From the NCBI GenBank assembly GCA_910586365.1, contig CAJUGP010000012.1, positions 34,972 to 53,233 of the forward strand: a stretch of DNA of 18,262 nt, written 5' to 3'. Made by a program: the position numbers and the translations under genes. Positions within the stretch are counted from its first letter, which is position 1. Each line of letters begins with the position of its first letter. The DNA is from an uncultured Christensenella sp. (GTDB lineage: Bacteria; Bacillota; Clostridia; Christensenellales; Borkfalkiaceae). The notes under the pieces are model-generated. The model did no database searches. It was given only the letters and a program-made list of their open reading frames with translations, and had not been told where the DNA came from. Positions 6,668-13,376 of this stretch are shown here, one piece after another.

Positions 6668-7634
6668 AATTCTCCGCAAGGTAGTTCAAAAACGAAACGG
6701 TTTCGTAACAAAGGTCGAAATCCTTTTTGCGATTGTTGCGGAACACCGTTAAGCAAATGCTCTCGCCCGTCGTTTTATTTTTGCCTTCGCCGCCCTCTTC
6801 TTCCGCAGGCTCGGTGTATTCAAAATAATAGAGCTTGGAGATCGATTTGAGTTTCCCCAATCCGAACGCCGCAACGTGGTAATTTTCGGGGCAGACTTCT
6901 TCCCACTTCAATTCCTTCGTTTCGCCGCTTTCTTTGTTGATTGCAAGATAGACGAGTTTTTCTTGCTCGAACGCCGTGCGCACGGCAACGTAGTCGTTGC
7001 GCAGTTTGATAAGGCGTTGCTTTTCGCTCTCGATCCCCGCCGCCTTCTGCTCTTTGGTGCGGAAACGCTTGTCCTTGCCGTTACGCTCCAAAAACCGCGC
7101 CGACGCCTTGTCTTGATTGAGTTCGCCGCTTAAATCCGCGCCGAAAAAGGTTTCAAGATATTCTTTGATCTCGGTTTCGAGGAAATATTGCGGATCGTAA
7201 AAACCGCTGTAAACCTCGTCGCCCGCATAAGTTCCTTCGCTCGTGTTGCGGTACAGCTCGGAATCTTTGGAGGCTTTGCCCGCCTTATCCAACGCGCTCA
7301 AAAACATCACCGTGCCTTCGCCTGCGGCGCGACGCGCCGTATACGCCGCCGCCGAATAGGAATTGCCGTAAAAGCTTTCCGAACTGATTTTGAGAATATC
7401 GTAGGAAAATACTTTTTTCTCTTCCAAACGCGTATCGAGCGACATGTTTTCCGTGCCGACGCGCACGTCGGTGTAGCCGTAAATCGTAAACGTCTGCGCC
7501 GTCGTGGGATTGGTTGCGGTCATGGTGAAAAGAAGAGCAAGCGCAAGCACCGCCACGGCAATCGTAACAAGTATTTTCAGCCAATCGTATGCAAGCAGAT
7601 TTGCAAGCCGCTGTTTGGTTATCTTCGCGTCCAC
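6660..7634 (-). CDS. Membrane-anchored protein of unknown function
   Basis: A 324-residue protein I do not recognise. A short basic N-terminus is followed by one membrane segment at about residues 19-40 (KILVTIAVAVLALALLF) and then a mostly hydrophilic, lysine/glutamate- and tyrosine-rich region that would lie outside the cell if the segment is a signal anchor. No lipobox, protease triad or known repeat is seen. There are glutamate- and glycine-rich low-complexity residues near 290-300. The frame stays open upstream to 7823, but that part runs through a repeat; the GTG at 7634 is chosen because AAAGGAG precedes it at good distance. The stop overlaps the decarboxylase start, so it is probably first gene of the operon that continues to holB and ricT. 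No convincing promoter is visible upstream. Confidence 0.75.
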   Translation of the reverse strand: MDAKITKQRLANLLAYDWLKILVTIAVAVLALALLFTMTATNPTTAQTFTIYGYTDVRVGTENMSLDTRLEEKKVFSYDILKISSESFYGNSYSAAAYTARRAAGEGTVMFLSALDKAGKASKDSELYRNTSEGTYAGDEVYSGFYDPQYFLETEIKEYLETFFGADLSGELNQDKASARFLERNGKDKRFRTKEQKAAGIESEKQRLIKLRNDYVAVRTAFEQEKLVYLAINKESGETKELKWEEVCPENYHVAAFGLGKLKSISKLYYFEYTEPAEEEGGEGKNKTTGESICLTVFRNNRKKDFDLCYETVSFLNYLAENYA

Positions 7635-7647
7635 GGGTACTCCTTTA

Positions 7648-7675
7648 ACTTCAAAATTTTTCTTTGCTTGGCGCG
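7648..7675 (+). repeat. 28-bp direct repeat, copy 1
   Basis: Twenty-eight bases from ACTTCAAAA to TTGGCGCG are identical to 7839-7866, 191 bp away. Copy 1 lies just upstream of the ribosome site of the membrane-anchored protein. Origin unknown. Confidence 0.85.
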
Positions 7676-7678
7676 CAA

Positions 7679-7765
7679 ATAAAAATTCTTGATCTGAGGA
7701 AAACCGCGGTCTGCACGCGCTGCGCGCTGTCAGCCGAGTATTTTCCTCTGCGGGCGAATTTTTAT
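7679..7765. repeat. Nested inverted repeat (long imperfect hairpin)
   Basis: ATAAAAATTC (7679-7688) pairs with GAATTTTTAT (7756-7765), and inside it GAGGAAAA (7696-7703) pairs with TTTTCCTC (7741-7748). The two helices are separated by exactly 7 nt on each side. The central loop of 37 nt is G/C-rich. It lies between the two copies of the 28-bp direct repeat. Confidence 0.75.
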
Positions 7766-7838
7766 GGGCGCTACCTTTTACTTCGCCCGCATTCACCTTT
7801 CCTGTAAAAGTCGCAAGCGACAATTTGGGTGCTTTTTT

Positions 7839-7866
7839 ACTTCAAAATTTTTCTTTGCTTGGCGCG
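7839..7866 (+). repeat. 28-bp direct repeat, copy 2
   Basis: Identical to 7648-7675. The 163 bp between the copies hold the nested inverted repeat and no gene. Confidence 0.85.
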
Positions 7867-7926
7867 TTCTCCTTGCGCGTTCACTTTTCTTCCGCCGCAA
7901 ATCAAAAATGTCTTTTCCAAAAATTA

Positions 7927-8192
7927 GATTTCTCGACTACGCTCGAAATGACAGGAAGTTTTCGCTCGAAATAACGGTGAGTTTTTGCTCGAAATGACAG
8001 GAAGTTTTCGCTCGAAATGACAGGTTACAAAACTTGTCATTCTGCAATGCCCTTGTCATTATGTGCCGCACTTTGTCATTCTGAGCTTGTCGAAGAATCT
8101 ATCATGATACACTTCGCTTGTGCGATCGGGATTTCTCGACTTCGCTCGAAATGACAGAAGTGTATTTGTCATTCTGAGCTTGCCGAAGAATC
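7927..8192. repeat. REP-like palindrome cluster
   Basis: The gene-free stretch 7635-8255 ends in this cluster. Whole copies: 7927-7952 and 8130-8155 (minus orientation, arms ATTTC/GAAAT), 8075-8099 and 8168-8192 (plus orientation, arms ATTCT/AGAAT). Between them are several half-copies ending in GCTCGAAATGACAGG (7970-8030). In every full copy the two 5-nt arms remain complementary although their sequence differs. Confidence 0.8.
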
Positions 8193-8220
8193 TATTACGC
8201 TAACCGTACGGTTGCGCAAA

Positions 8221-8243
8221 TGGCACGGGGATTCCCCGTGCCA
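8221..8243 (-). terminator. Hairpin after lysS, probable terminator
   Basis: TGGCACGGGG-ATT-CCCCGTGCCA is a perfect 10-bp stem with a 3-nt loop, 12 bp past the lysS stop. On the minus strand only ATTT follows, so it lacks a proper U-run; it may stabilise the 3' end rather than terminate by itself. Confidence 0.55.
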
Positions 8244-8255
8244 CAAAACGTCTGC

Positions 8256-9740
8256 TTATTTTTTCGGTTTCATGGTGGGGAAGAGCAAAACGTCGCGGAT
8301 CGACGCGCTGTCCGTTAAAAGCATAACAAGACGGTCGACCCCCAGCCCCAAGCCGCCCGTGGGGGGCATGCCGTATTCGAGCGCGTTCAAAAAGTCCTCG
8401 TCCACCTGCGCGTTCGTCCCTGCGGCGCGTTTTCTTTTCGCCTGTTCTTCCATGCGCGCGCGCTGATCGATAGGATCGTTGAGTTCAGAGAAAGCGTTGC
8501 CCATTTCCATGCCCATCATGAAATATTCAAACCGTTCGGTCATGGTCGGGTCGGAAGGCTTACGTTTGGCAAGCGGCGAAATCTCCACGGGATAATCGTA
8601 AATAAACGTGGGCTGCACGAGCTTGTCCTCGACGAACGCATCGAAGAACGCCGCCAGGATATGCCCCTTGCTCTCCTTCCCTTTTTCGATTTGCACGCCC
8701 TTTTCGTTTGCGATTGCGCGCGCCTCTTCGTCGGAAGCGATGCAAGCAAAATCGACGCCCGAATATTTTTTGACCGCCTCGGACATGGTAAGCCGTTCCC
8801 ACTTGGAAAAATCGAGCTCGACGTCTTTATACACGACCTTCTCTCCGCCGCACACTTCGTTCGCCACGGTGCGATAGAGGTTTTCCACAAAGTCCATCAT
8901 CTCGATATAATCGATATACGCGCAATAAATTTCCACCGTGGTGAACTCGGGGTTGTGCCGCGCGTCCATGCCCTCGTTGCGGAAAATCCTGCCCATCTCG
9001 TAAACCTTTTCAAACCCGCCGACGATCAGCCGTTTGAGATAAAGTTCGGTTTCGATACGCAGATACATGTCGAGATCGAGCGCGTTATGATGCGTTTTGA
9101 AGGGACGCGCGTCCGCGCCGATTTCAAGCGGCAGCAGAATGGGCGTATCCGCCTCGATAAAGCCGTGTCCGTCGAGATAATCGCGGATGCTCTTTATGAT
9201 CTTCGCACGGCGGAAGAACGTTTCGCGCACGTCTTGATTGACCATTAAATCGACGTGACGCAAACGGTATTTCGTGTCGGTATCCTTTAAGCCGTTGTGC
9301 TTTTCGGGCAGCGGCAGAAGCGATTTGGAAAGCAGATCGAGCTTGGTCGCGTGGATCGTCACTTCGCCCGTCTGCGTTTTGAACACCGTGCCTTCGATGC
9401 CCACGATATCGCCGATGTCGAAATCTTTTTTATACGCGGCGTATTTCTCCTCGCCCACGTCCTGACGGGTAATATACACCTGAATCGTGCCGTCACGGTC
9501 GGATACGTGCGAAAAAGACGCCTTGCCCATGACGCGGCGCGACATCAGCCGCCCCGCTACCGTAACGGTTTTTCCCTCGAACGCGTCAAAATTCCCGCGC
9601 ACCTCTTCCGAGTGCGCCGTGACCGCGTACTTCGTCGTTAAATAGGGATCGTGCCCCTCGTCCGTCAGTTTTTTAAGTTTTTCGCGGCGGATGCGCGCCT
9701 GTTCGGCAAGCGCTTCCTGCTCCGTAATTTCTTCTGCCAT
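8256..9740 (-). CDS. lysS: Lysyl-tRNA synthetase, class II (LysS)
   Basis: A 494-residue class II aminoacyl-tRNA synthetase that charges tRNA(Lys) in the cytoplasm. The anticodon-binding OB fold lies at about residues 55-135. Class II motif 1 is around 178-201, motif 2 at 252-272 (FRNEGMDARHNPEFTTVE) and motif 3 at 463-475 (GLGLGVDRLVMLL). THHNALDLDMYLRIE at 216-230 is typical of bacterial LysS. Length fits the family. The ATG at 9740 follows greA by 22 bp with an AGAAGG site, so the two form an operon, an arrangement frequent in Clostridia. There is no T-box leader in front of it. A small departure is IGADARPF (207-214) where most have GGAAARPF. Confidence 0.97.
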   Translation of the reverse strand: MAEEITEQEALAEQARIRREKLKKLTDEGHDPYLTTKYAVTAHSEEVRGNFDAFEGKTVTVAGRLMSRRVMGKASFSHVSDRDGTIQVYITRQDVGEEKYAAYKKDFDIGDIVGIEGTVFKTQTGEVTIHATKLDLLSKSLLPLPEKHNGLKDTDTKYRLRHVDLMVNQDVRETFFRRAKIIKSIRDYLDGHGFIEADTPILLPLEIGADARPFKTHHNALDLDMYLRIETELYLKRLIVGGFEKVYEMGRIFRNEGMDARHNPEFTTVEIYCAYIDYIEMMDFVENLYRTVANEVCGGEKVVYKDVELDFSKWERLTMSEAVKKYSGVDFACIASDEEARAIANEKGVQIEKGKESKGHILAAFFDAFVEDKLVQPTFIYDYPVEISPLAKRKPSDPTMTERFEYFMMGMEMGNAFSELNDPIDQRARMEEQAKRKRAAGTNAQVDEDFLNALEYGMPPTGGLGLGVDRLVMLLTDSASIRDVLLFPTMKPKK

Positions 9741-9762
9741 AGCCTTCTACCGTTTCCGATTC

Positions 9763-10230
9763 TTATTTGATTTTGATGATTTTCAGTTTATATTCGCCGT
9801 CGGGCGCTTTCACCGTGACCGTTTCGCCCTTTTTGTGGCGCAAAAGCGCCGCCCCTACGGGCGATTCGTTGGAGATAACGTTTTTCATGGCATCCGCTTC
9901 GGTCGTGCCCATAATGGTATACGTCGCTTCCTCTTCGAGATCGTCGTCGTAAACCGTAACCGTCGAACCGATATGCACGACGGACGTATCTTCGGTCTCC
10001 TCGATGATGACCGCGTTTTTGAGTTTATAATCGAGTTCGAGAATTTCGCCCTCGTTCGCCGCCTGTTCGTTGCGCGCGGCGTCGTATTCCGCATTTTCGG
10101 AAAGATCGCCGTGGCTGCGCGCTTCCTGAATGCGTTCGACGATTTCGGCGCGTTTCACTTTGGTGAGATAATCAAGCTCCTTTTTCGCCGCCTCGTATCC
10201 CTCTTGCGTCATATAAAACTTATCTGCCAT
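9763..10230 (-). CDS. greA: Transcription elongation factor GreA
   Basis: A 155-residue Gre factor that enters the secondary channel of RNA polymerase and stimulates cleavage of backtracked RNA. The N-terminal coiled coil spans about residues 8-75; its tip GDLSENAEYDAA (41-52) carries the acidic residues (Asp42, Glu45) that act at the polymerase active site. The C-terminal FKBP-like domain contains ISNESPVGAALL at 119-130. Length and motifs are normal. The frame is open to 10278, but the ATG at 10230 is the family start; AAAGGGG lies 10 bp upstream. It is first gene of a greA-lysS operon with a consensus promoter. Confidence 0.96.
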   Translation of the reverse strand: MADKFYMTQEGYEAAKKELDYLTKVKRAEIVERIQEARSHGDLSENAEYDAARNEQAANEGEILELDYKLKNAVIIEETEDTSVVHIGSTVTVYDDDLEEEATYTIMGTTEADAMKNVISNESPVGAALLRHKKGETVTVKAPDGEYKLKIIKIK

Positions 10231-10287
10231 GAAACATATACCCCTTTGCGCGTTTTGCGCTTTACCGTTCTTTTTCAATAAAGACGA

Positions 10288-10315
10288 CCGTGATTCCGTT
10301 CAACAGGAATCACGG
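10288..10315 (-). other. Hairpin in the greA leader
   Basis: CCGTGATTCC and GGAATCACGG form a perfect 10-bp inverted repeat with an 8-nt loop. Read from the promoter at 10333-10361 it would begin about 11 nt after the transcription start and end 57 nt before the greA start codon. No U-run follows, so it is not a standard terminator. It may be an mRNA-stabilising or regulatory 5' hairpin. Confidence 0.7.
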
Positions 10316-10332
10316 CGACGCTTACGTGTTCA

Positions 10333-10361
10333 ATTATATTGCATTTCGCTTCGTTTGTCAA
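10333..10361 (-). promoter_or_regulatory. Consensus promoter of greA-lysS
   Basis: Minus strand TTGACA (10356-10361), 17-bp spacer, TATAAT (10333-10338): a perfect housekeeping-sigma promoter. The predicted start is near 10326, giving a leader of nearly 100 nt with a hairpin. Confidence 0.93.
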
Positions 10362-10389
10362 CACATTTCGCCTTGCTTTCCGTTTTCCG

Positions 10390-11559
10390 TTACGTGCGGC
10401 TGCTTAAAAACGCCTCGATCCGCTTTACCGCCTCTTTCAGTTCTCGCATGCCCGTGGCGTAAGAACAGCGCACGTGATATTCGCCGCAACCGCCGAACGC
10501 GCTGCCGGGGACGACCGCAACGTGCTGCTCTTCGAGAAGCGCACCCGCGAATTCTTCGCCCGTCATGCCCGTGCTCTTCACCGAAGGAAACACGTAGAAC
10601 GCGCCGCGCGGCTCGAAACAGGTAAGCCCCATGGCGTTGAGCGCGTCGACGAAATAACGGCGGCGGCGGTCGTATTCCGAACGCATCTCTTCCACCGAAG
10701 AAAAACCGCTCTCGAAGCCCCCCGCTAACGCGCGCACGGCGGCATGCTGCGAAACGCGCGGCGCGCACAGCATGGTGTACTGATGTATTTTAAGCATTGC
10801 TTTATCGATTTCCGCGGGCGCGCATGCAAATCCCACGCGCCACCCCGTCATCGCGAACGCCTTGGAAAATCCGCCTAACAGCACAGTGCGTTTGCGCAGA
10901 CCGCCCAGCGAAGCGATCGAGCAATGGCGCATGCCGTACGTCAGTTCGCCGTAAATTTCGTCGGAAATCACGAGCAAATCGTATTTTTCGATCACGGGGA
11001 TGATCGCTTCGAGCTGTTCGCGCGTCATCACGCCGCCCGTGGGGTTGTTGGGATAAGCCAGCACAACCGCTTTGGTCTTGGGCGTGATCGCCCTTTCCAG
11101 CTCTTCGGGAGTGAGGATAAATCCGTTTTCCGCCGTACAGCGCACCGAAACGGGTTTGCCGCCGCACAGCCCGATAATGGGCGCGTACGAAACGTACGCG
11201 GGATCGGGAATGAGAATTTCGTCGCCCGTTTCGCACGTGGCGCGCAGGGCAAGGTCGATCCCCTCGCTCGCGCCCACGGTGATGATGATGCGGTCGGCGG
11301 GATAATCGACAAAAAACCGTTCGGCAAGATAACGGGAAATCAGGTCGCGCAGTTCGACCAAACCGCGGTTGCCCGTGTACTGCGTGTAGCCCTTTTGCAG
11401 CGAACGGATGCCCGCGCTGCGCACGTCCCACGGCGTGACGAAATCGGGTTCGCCCACGCCGAGCGAAATGGCGTCGGGCAACCGTTCCACGATATCGAAA
11501 TATTTGCGGATGCCGCTCGGTTGCAGCTGCCGCGCGCGTTCGTTGAGAAAATCTCTCAT
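10390..11559 (-). CDS. Aminotransferase class I/II (PatA/aspartate aminotransferase-like)
   Basis: A 389-residue fold-type I PLP aminotransferase. Motifs in order: GEPDF at residues 36-40, YPNNPTG at 169-175, SDEIY at 199-203, and GGFSKAFAMTGWR at 229-241 with the PLP lysine at 233. The type is that of the Lrp-linked PatA/AlaT-like enzymes of Bacillota; the amino donor and acceptor cannot be told from sequence. The ATG at 11559 overlaps the stop of the Lrp-family gene by ATGA, so the regulator and enzyme are made together and the regulator probably responds to an amino acid handled by this enzyme (inference). No terminator is seen downstream before the greA promoter. Confidence 0.92.
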   Translation of the reverse strand: MRDFLNERARQLQPSGIRKYFDIVERLPDAISLGVGEPDFVTPWDVRSAGIRSLQKGYTQYTGNRGLVELRDLISRYLAERFFVDYPADRIIITVGASEGIDLALRATCETGDEILIPDPAYVSYAPIIGLCGGKPVSVRCTAENGFILTPEELERAITPKTKAVVLAYPNNPTGGVMTREQLEAIIPVIEKYDLLVISDEIYGELTYGMRHCSIASLGGLRKRTVLLGGFSKAFAMTGWRVGFACAPAEIDKAMLKIHQYTMLCAPRVSQHAAVRALAGGFESGFSSVEEMRSEYDRRRRYFVDALNAMGLTCFEPRGAFYVFPSVKSTGMTGEEFAGALLEEQHVAVVPGSAFGGCGEYHVRCSYATGMRELKEAVKRIEAFLSSRT

Positions 11560-12044
11560 GCCTGTACCGAAAGACGGCGCGGTTTTTCCCGACCGGTCAG
11601 CGCGCCCTCGATTTTATATTTTTTGAGAATGAAATGCGTCGCCGTCGAAAGAACGCAGTCGAACGTCGAAATACATTCGGAAATAAAACGCGATACCGAT
11701 TTGACCGAATTGGTTTTTACGATGACGGCGAAATCGTACGCGCCGCTCATGAGGTAGACGTTTTTCACCTCGTCGTGACGGGAAATATCTTCCGCCACGC
11801 CGTCGAAACCCGATCCGCTTTGCGGCGTGACCTTGACTTCGATGAGCGCTTCCACGCATTCGTCCTCTTCTTCGTCGAGGTTGGAAATCGCGGTGTATTT
11901 GACGATCGTACCCCGCCGTTCCATCGCGGCGATCGCGCGCTCGACTTCCGCCTGCTCCGCGCCGAGCATGACGGAGAGCTGTTTGGCGTCCGTGCGGCAG
12001 TCCTCGGTGAGAACCGCGAGGATTTCGCGTTCGAGTTTTTCCAT
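11556..12044 (-). CDS. Lrp/AsnC family transcriptional regulator
   Basis: A 162-residue regulator with a winged helix-turn-helix at about residues 4-50 and a RAM (ACT-like) ligand-binding domain at about 67-140, including the GAYDF turn at 101-105. Such proteins bind DNA as octamers or other dimer assemblies and sense amino acids. The ATG at 12044 is chosen over 12080 because GGAGG lies 7 bp upstream. It leads the operon with the aminotransferase and is divergent from the gene at 12151; autoregulation at the shared intergenic region is likely for the family but not shown. Confidence 0.92.
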   Translation of the reverse strand: MEKLEREILAVLTEDCRTDAKQLSVMLGAEQAEVERAIAAMERRGTIVKYTAISNLDEEEDECVEALIEVKVTPQSGSGFDGVAEDISRHDEVKNVYLMSGAYDFAVIVKTNSVKSVSRFISECISTFDCVLSTATHFILKKYKIEGALTGREKPRRLSVQA

Positions 12045-12081
12045 CGGTAAACCTCCGTAGCCGTAACCTGTATTATCCATG

Positions 12082-12110
12082 ATTGTAGCTTATTTTATGC
12101 TGCTTGTCAA
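12082..12110 (-). promoter_or_regulatory. Promoter of the lrp-aminotransferase operon
   Basis: Minus strand TTGACA (12105-12110), 17-bp spacer, TACAAT (12082-12087). The -35 lies 6 bp from that of the divergent promoter at 12117. Confidence 0.88.
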
Positions 12111-12116
12111 ATACAT

Positions 12117-12144
12117 TTGCTTTTTTGCAAAATTTTCGTATAAT
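12117..12144 (+). promoter_or_regulatory. Promoter of the small conserved gene, leaderless geometry
   Basis: TTGCTT (12117-12122), 16-bp spacer, TATAAT (12139-12144). Only six bases (GAAATT) separate the -10 from the ATG at 12151, so transcription should begin at or next to the start codon. Confidence 0.7.
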
Positions 12145-12150
12145 GAAATT

Positions 12151-12408
12151 ATGTTTCGTATCTGGGCAAAGGTCTATTCCGACGACCGTATCATCAAACA
12201 ACACGTTTACGAAAAGGAAGAACCGTTCGCCTATTCTTCCTTTTTCACCTACCTTACGGAAATTTGCGACGCGCTCGACGTTCCCACGCCCGTGCTCTTG
12301 AAAACGCATATTCTCAATTACGCGAAATTCAACACGGTCACGTTCCGCCCCTCCGACTACATGGAAGAACTTCCCTTCCAAAAAATGGTGTTGGAAAATA
12401 TTCTTTGA
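12151..12408 (+). CDS. Small conserved hypothetical protein (85 aa)
   Basis: An 85-residue soluble protein beginning MFRIWAKVYSDDRII. Its pattern (a short strand with WAKV, a predicted amphipathic helix with CDALDVPTPVLL at about residues 40-51, then a THILNYAKFNTVTF segment and an acidic end) resembles an unnamed small protein family I recall from Clostridia; no function is known to me. The frame is open upstream to 12079, but that would run through the promoter; the ATG at 12151 is preferred. No Shine-Dalgarno is present and the -10 box ends 6 bp before the ATG, so the mRNA is probably leaderless. It is divergent from the Lrp gene and is followed by repeats. Confidence 0.75.
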   Translation: MFRIWAKVYSDDRIIKQHVYEKEEPFAYSSFFTYLTEICDALDVPTPVLLKTHILNYAKFNTVTFRPSDYMEELPFQKMVLENIL

Positions 12409-12463
12409 ATTTTTCTGTCATTCCGAGCGAAATTTGCCCCCCTGTCCTTCCGAACGCCTTTCT

Positions 12464-12520
12464 GTCATTCCGAGCGTAGCCGAGGAATCCAAGAGATATT
12501 TCGGCTTCGCTCAATATGAC
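12464..12520 (+). repeat. 57-bp composite REP-like palindrome, copy 1
   Basis: Two 26-bp palindromes in inverted orientation with a 5-nt spacer: 12464-12489 (arms ATTCC/GGAAT) and 12495-12520 (arms ATATT/AATAT on the minus strand). The halves are also largely complementary to each other, so either two small hairpins or one long one could form. Confidence 0.8.
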
Positions 12521-12580
12521 AACAACGAAACGTGCCGCTTCGCTCAATATGACGGGCGGCGTTTTATCATTCAAAGCGCC

Positions 12581-12700
12581 CTTCTGTCATTCTATCCGCC
12601 CTTCTGTCATTCTATCCGCCCTTCTGTCATTCTATCCGCCCTTCTGTCATTCCGAGCGCCCTTCTGTCATTCCGAGCGCGCTTCTGTCATTCTATCCCCC
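12581..12700 (+). repeat. 20-bp tandem repeat, six units
   Basis: Six units of exactly 20 bp begin at 12581, 12601, 12621, 12641, 12661 and 12681. Each starts CTTCTGTCAT; the second half is TCTATCCGCC (three units), TCCGAGCGCC, TCCGAGCGCG or TCTATCCCCC. The GTCATTCCGAGCG part is the first half of the REP-like palindrome. Confidence 0.9.
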
Positions 12701-12704
12701 CTTT

Positions 12705-12761
12705 GTCATTCCGAGCGCAGCCGAGGAATCTTAGGGATATTTCGACTTCGCTCAATATGAC
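12705..12761 (+). repeat. 57-bp composite REP-like palindrome, copy 2
   Basis: Palindromes at 12705-12730 (ATTCC/GGAAT) and 12736-12761 (ATATT/AATAT, minus) with a 5-nt spacer. It lies exactly 241 bp from copy 1. Confidence 0.8.
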
Positions 12762-12866
12762 AACAATGAAACGTGCAACTCCGCTCAATATGACGGGCGG
12801 CGTTTTGTCATTCAAAGCACCCTTCTGTCATTCCGAGCGCGCTTTTGTCATTCTATCCGCCCTTCT

Positions 12867-12923
12867 GTCATTCCGAGCGCAGTCGAGGAATCTAAGAGAT
12901 ATTTCGACTGCGCTCAATATGAC
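12867..12923 (+). repeat. 57-bp composite REP-like palindrome, copy 3
   Basis: Palindromes at 12867-12892 and 12898-12923 with a 5-nt spacer, same arm types as copies 1 and 2. Its inner bases AGTCGA and TCGACT match each other, as do AGCCGA and TCGGCT in copy 1. Confidence 0.8.
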
Positions 12924-13019
12924 AACAATGAAACGTGCAACTCCGCTCAATATGACAACAATGAAACGTGCAACTCCGCTCAATATGACAACAACGCAAC
13001 GCGCCACTTCGCTGAATAT
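12921..13019 (+). repeat. 33-bp tandem repeat, three units
   Basis: Units begin GACAACA at 12921, 12954 and 12987 and each ends in GCTCAATAT or GCTGAATAT. Single related units lie at 12518 and 12759. The third unit has diverged. The stretch 12409-13070 has no gene; all its open frames are translations of these repeats. Confidence 0.85.
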
Positions 13020-13070
13020 GACGGGCGGCATGCGCCGCATAATTGCACGAAATCCGCACACGATAGCACT

Positions 13071-13280
13071 ATGAAATATACGACTTATATTTGCTGCGCG
13101 ATATTGATCTTATTTGGGCTTGGCGCCGCCGTATTTGCGCTGACGGGATTTAACCTGCTGCTCTTTTGCTGCGCGGGAAACGTGATTCTCTACCGCGCGC
13201 TTTTGTCGCTTGCAGGCGTGAGCGCGCTGTGGCTGCTCTTTTGGCTGATCGCGTTCCGCCCCGCCCAATTTCTCAATTAA
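13071..13280 (+). CDS. Small DUF378-like two-helix membrane protein
   Basis: A 69-residue protein with two membrane segments (about residues 5-25 and 42-62). The pattern, a first helix rich in I, L and G, then LTGFNLLLF, an RALL turn and a second helix SLAGVSALWLLFWL, fits the DUF378 (YuzA-like) family by eye; its function is unknown. Twin cysteines occur at residues 8-9 and 33-34. No Shine-Dalgarno or clear promoter precedes the ATG, which follows directly on the repeat region, so expression is uncertain. It ends just upstream of the queT promoter. Confidence 0.55.
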   Translation: MKYTTYICCAILILFGLGAAVFALTGFNLLLFCCAGNVILYRALLSLAGVSALWLLFWLIAFRPAQFLN

Positions 13281-13286
13281 AATCGC

Positions 13287-13315
13287 TTGACATTTTCCCC
13301 GAACGCATTTATGAT
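13287..13315 (+). promoter_or_regulatory. Promoter of queT
   Basis: TTGACA (13287-13292), 17-bp spacer, TATGAT (13310-13315). The predicted start near 13322 puts the riboswitch at the extreme 5' end of the RNA. Confidence 0.9.
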
Positions 13316-13325
13316 AAAGGGGTAA

Positions 13326-13367
13326 CGGAAGGTTTTCGGTCAACACTTCCGAATAAAAAAACCGAGG
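13326..13367 (+). ncRNA. preQ1-I riboswitch controlling queT
   Basis: P1 is CGGAAG (13326-13331) with CTTCCG (13346-13351). The loop holds TCGGT (13336-13340), which pairs with ACCGA (13361-13365) to form the pseudoknot helix P2, with an A-rich strand (AATAAAAAA, 13352-13360) between, as in the class I preQ1 aptamer. C13341 is the likely ligand-pairing cytosine. P2 overlaps the Shine-Dalgarno GAGG (13364-13367), 9 nt before the ATG, so ligand binding should hide the ribosome site. The identity is supported by the downstream transporter. Confidence 0.88.
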
Positions 13368-13376
13368 TTTTTTCAT

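Noticed and set aside
7635..7823. 63-residue N-terminal extension of the membrane-anchored protein
   Set aside because: It runs through the direct and inverted repeats; a GTG with a good ribosome site lies at 7634.
9741..9762. T-box leader of lysS
   Set aside because: Only 22 bp separate greA and lysS; there is no room for a T-box.
10288..10315. Rho-independent terminator of the aminotransferase gene
   Set aside because: It lies downstream of the greA promoter and lacks a U-run, so it belongs to the greA leader.
12581..12700. CRISPR-like array
   Set aside because: The unit is a continuous 20-bp tandem repeat with no unique spacers, and no cas gene is present.
12434..13074. Several overlapping open frames with repeated CHS and LNMT peptides
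   Set aside because: They are translations of the 20-, 33- and 57-bp repeats in more than one frame; no ribosome site or promoter and no protein-like composition.
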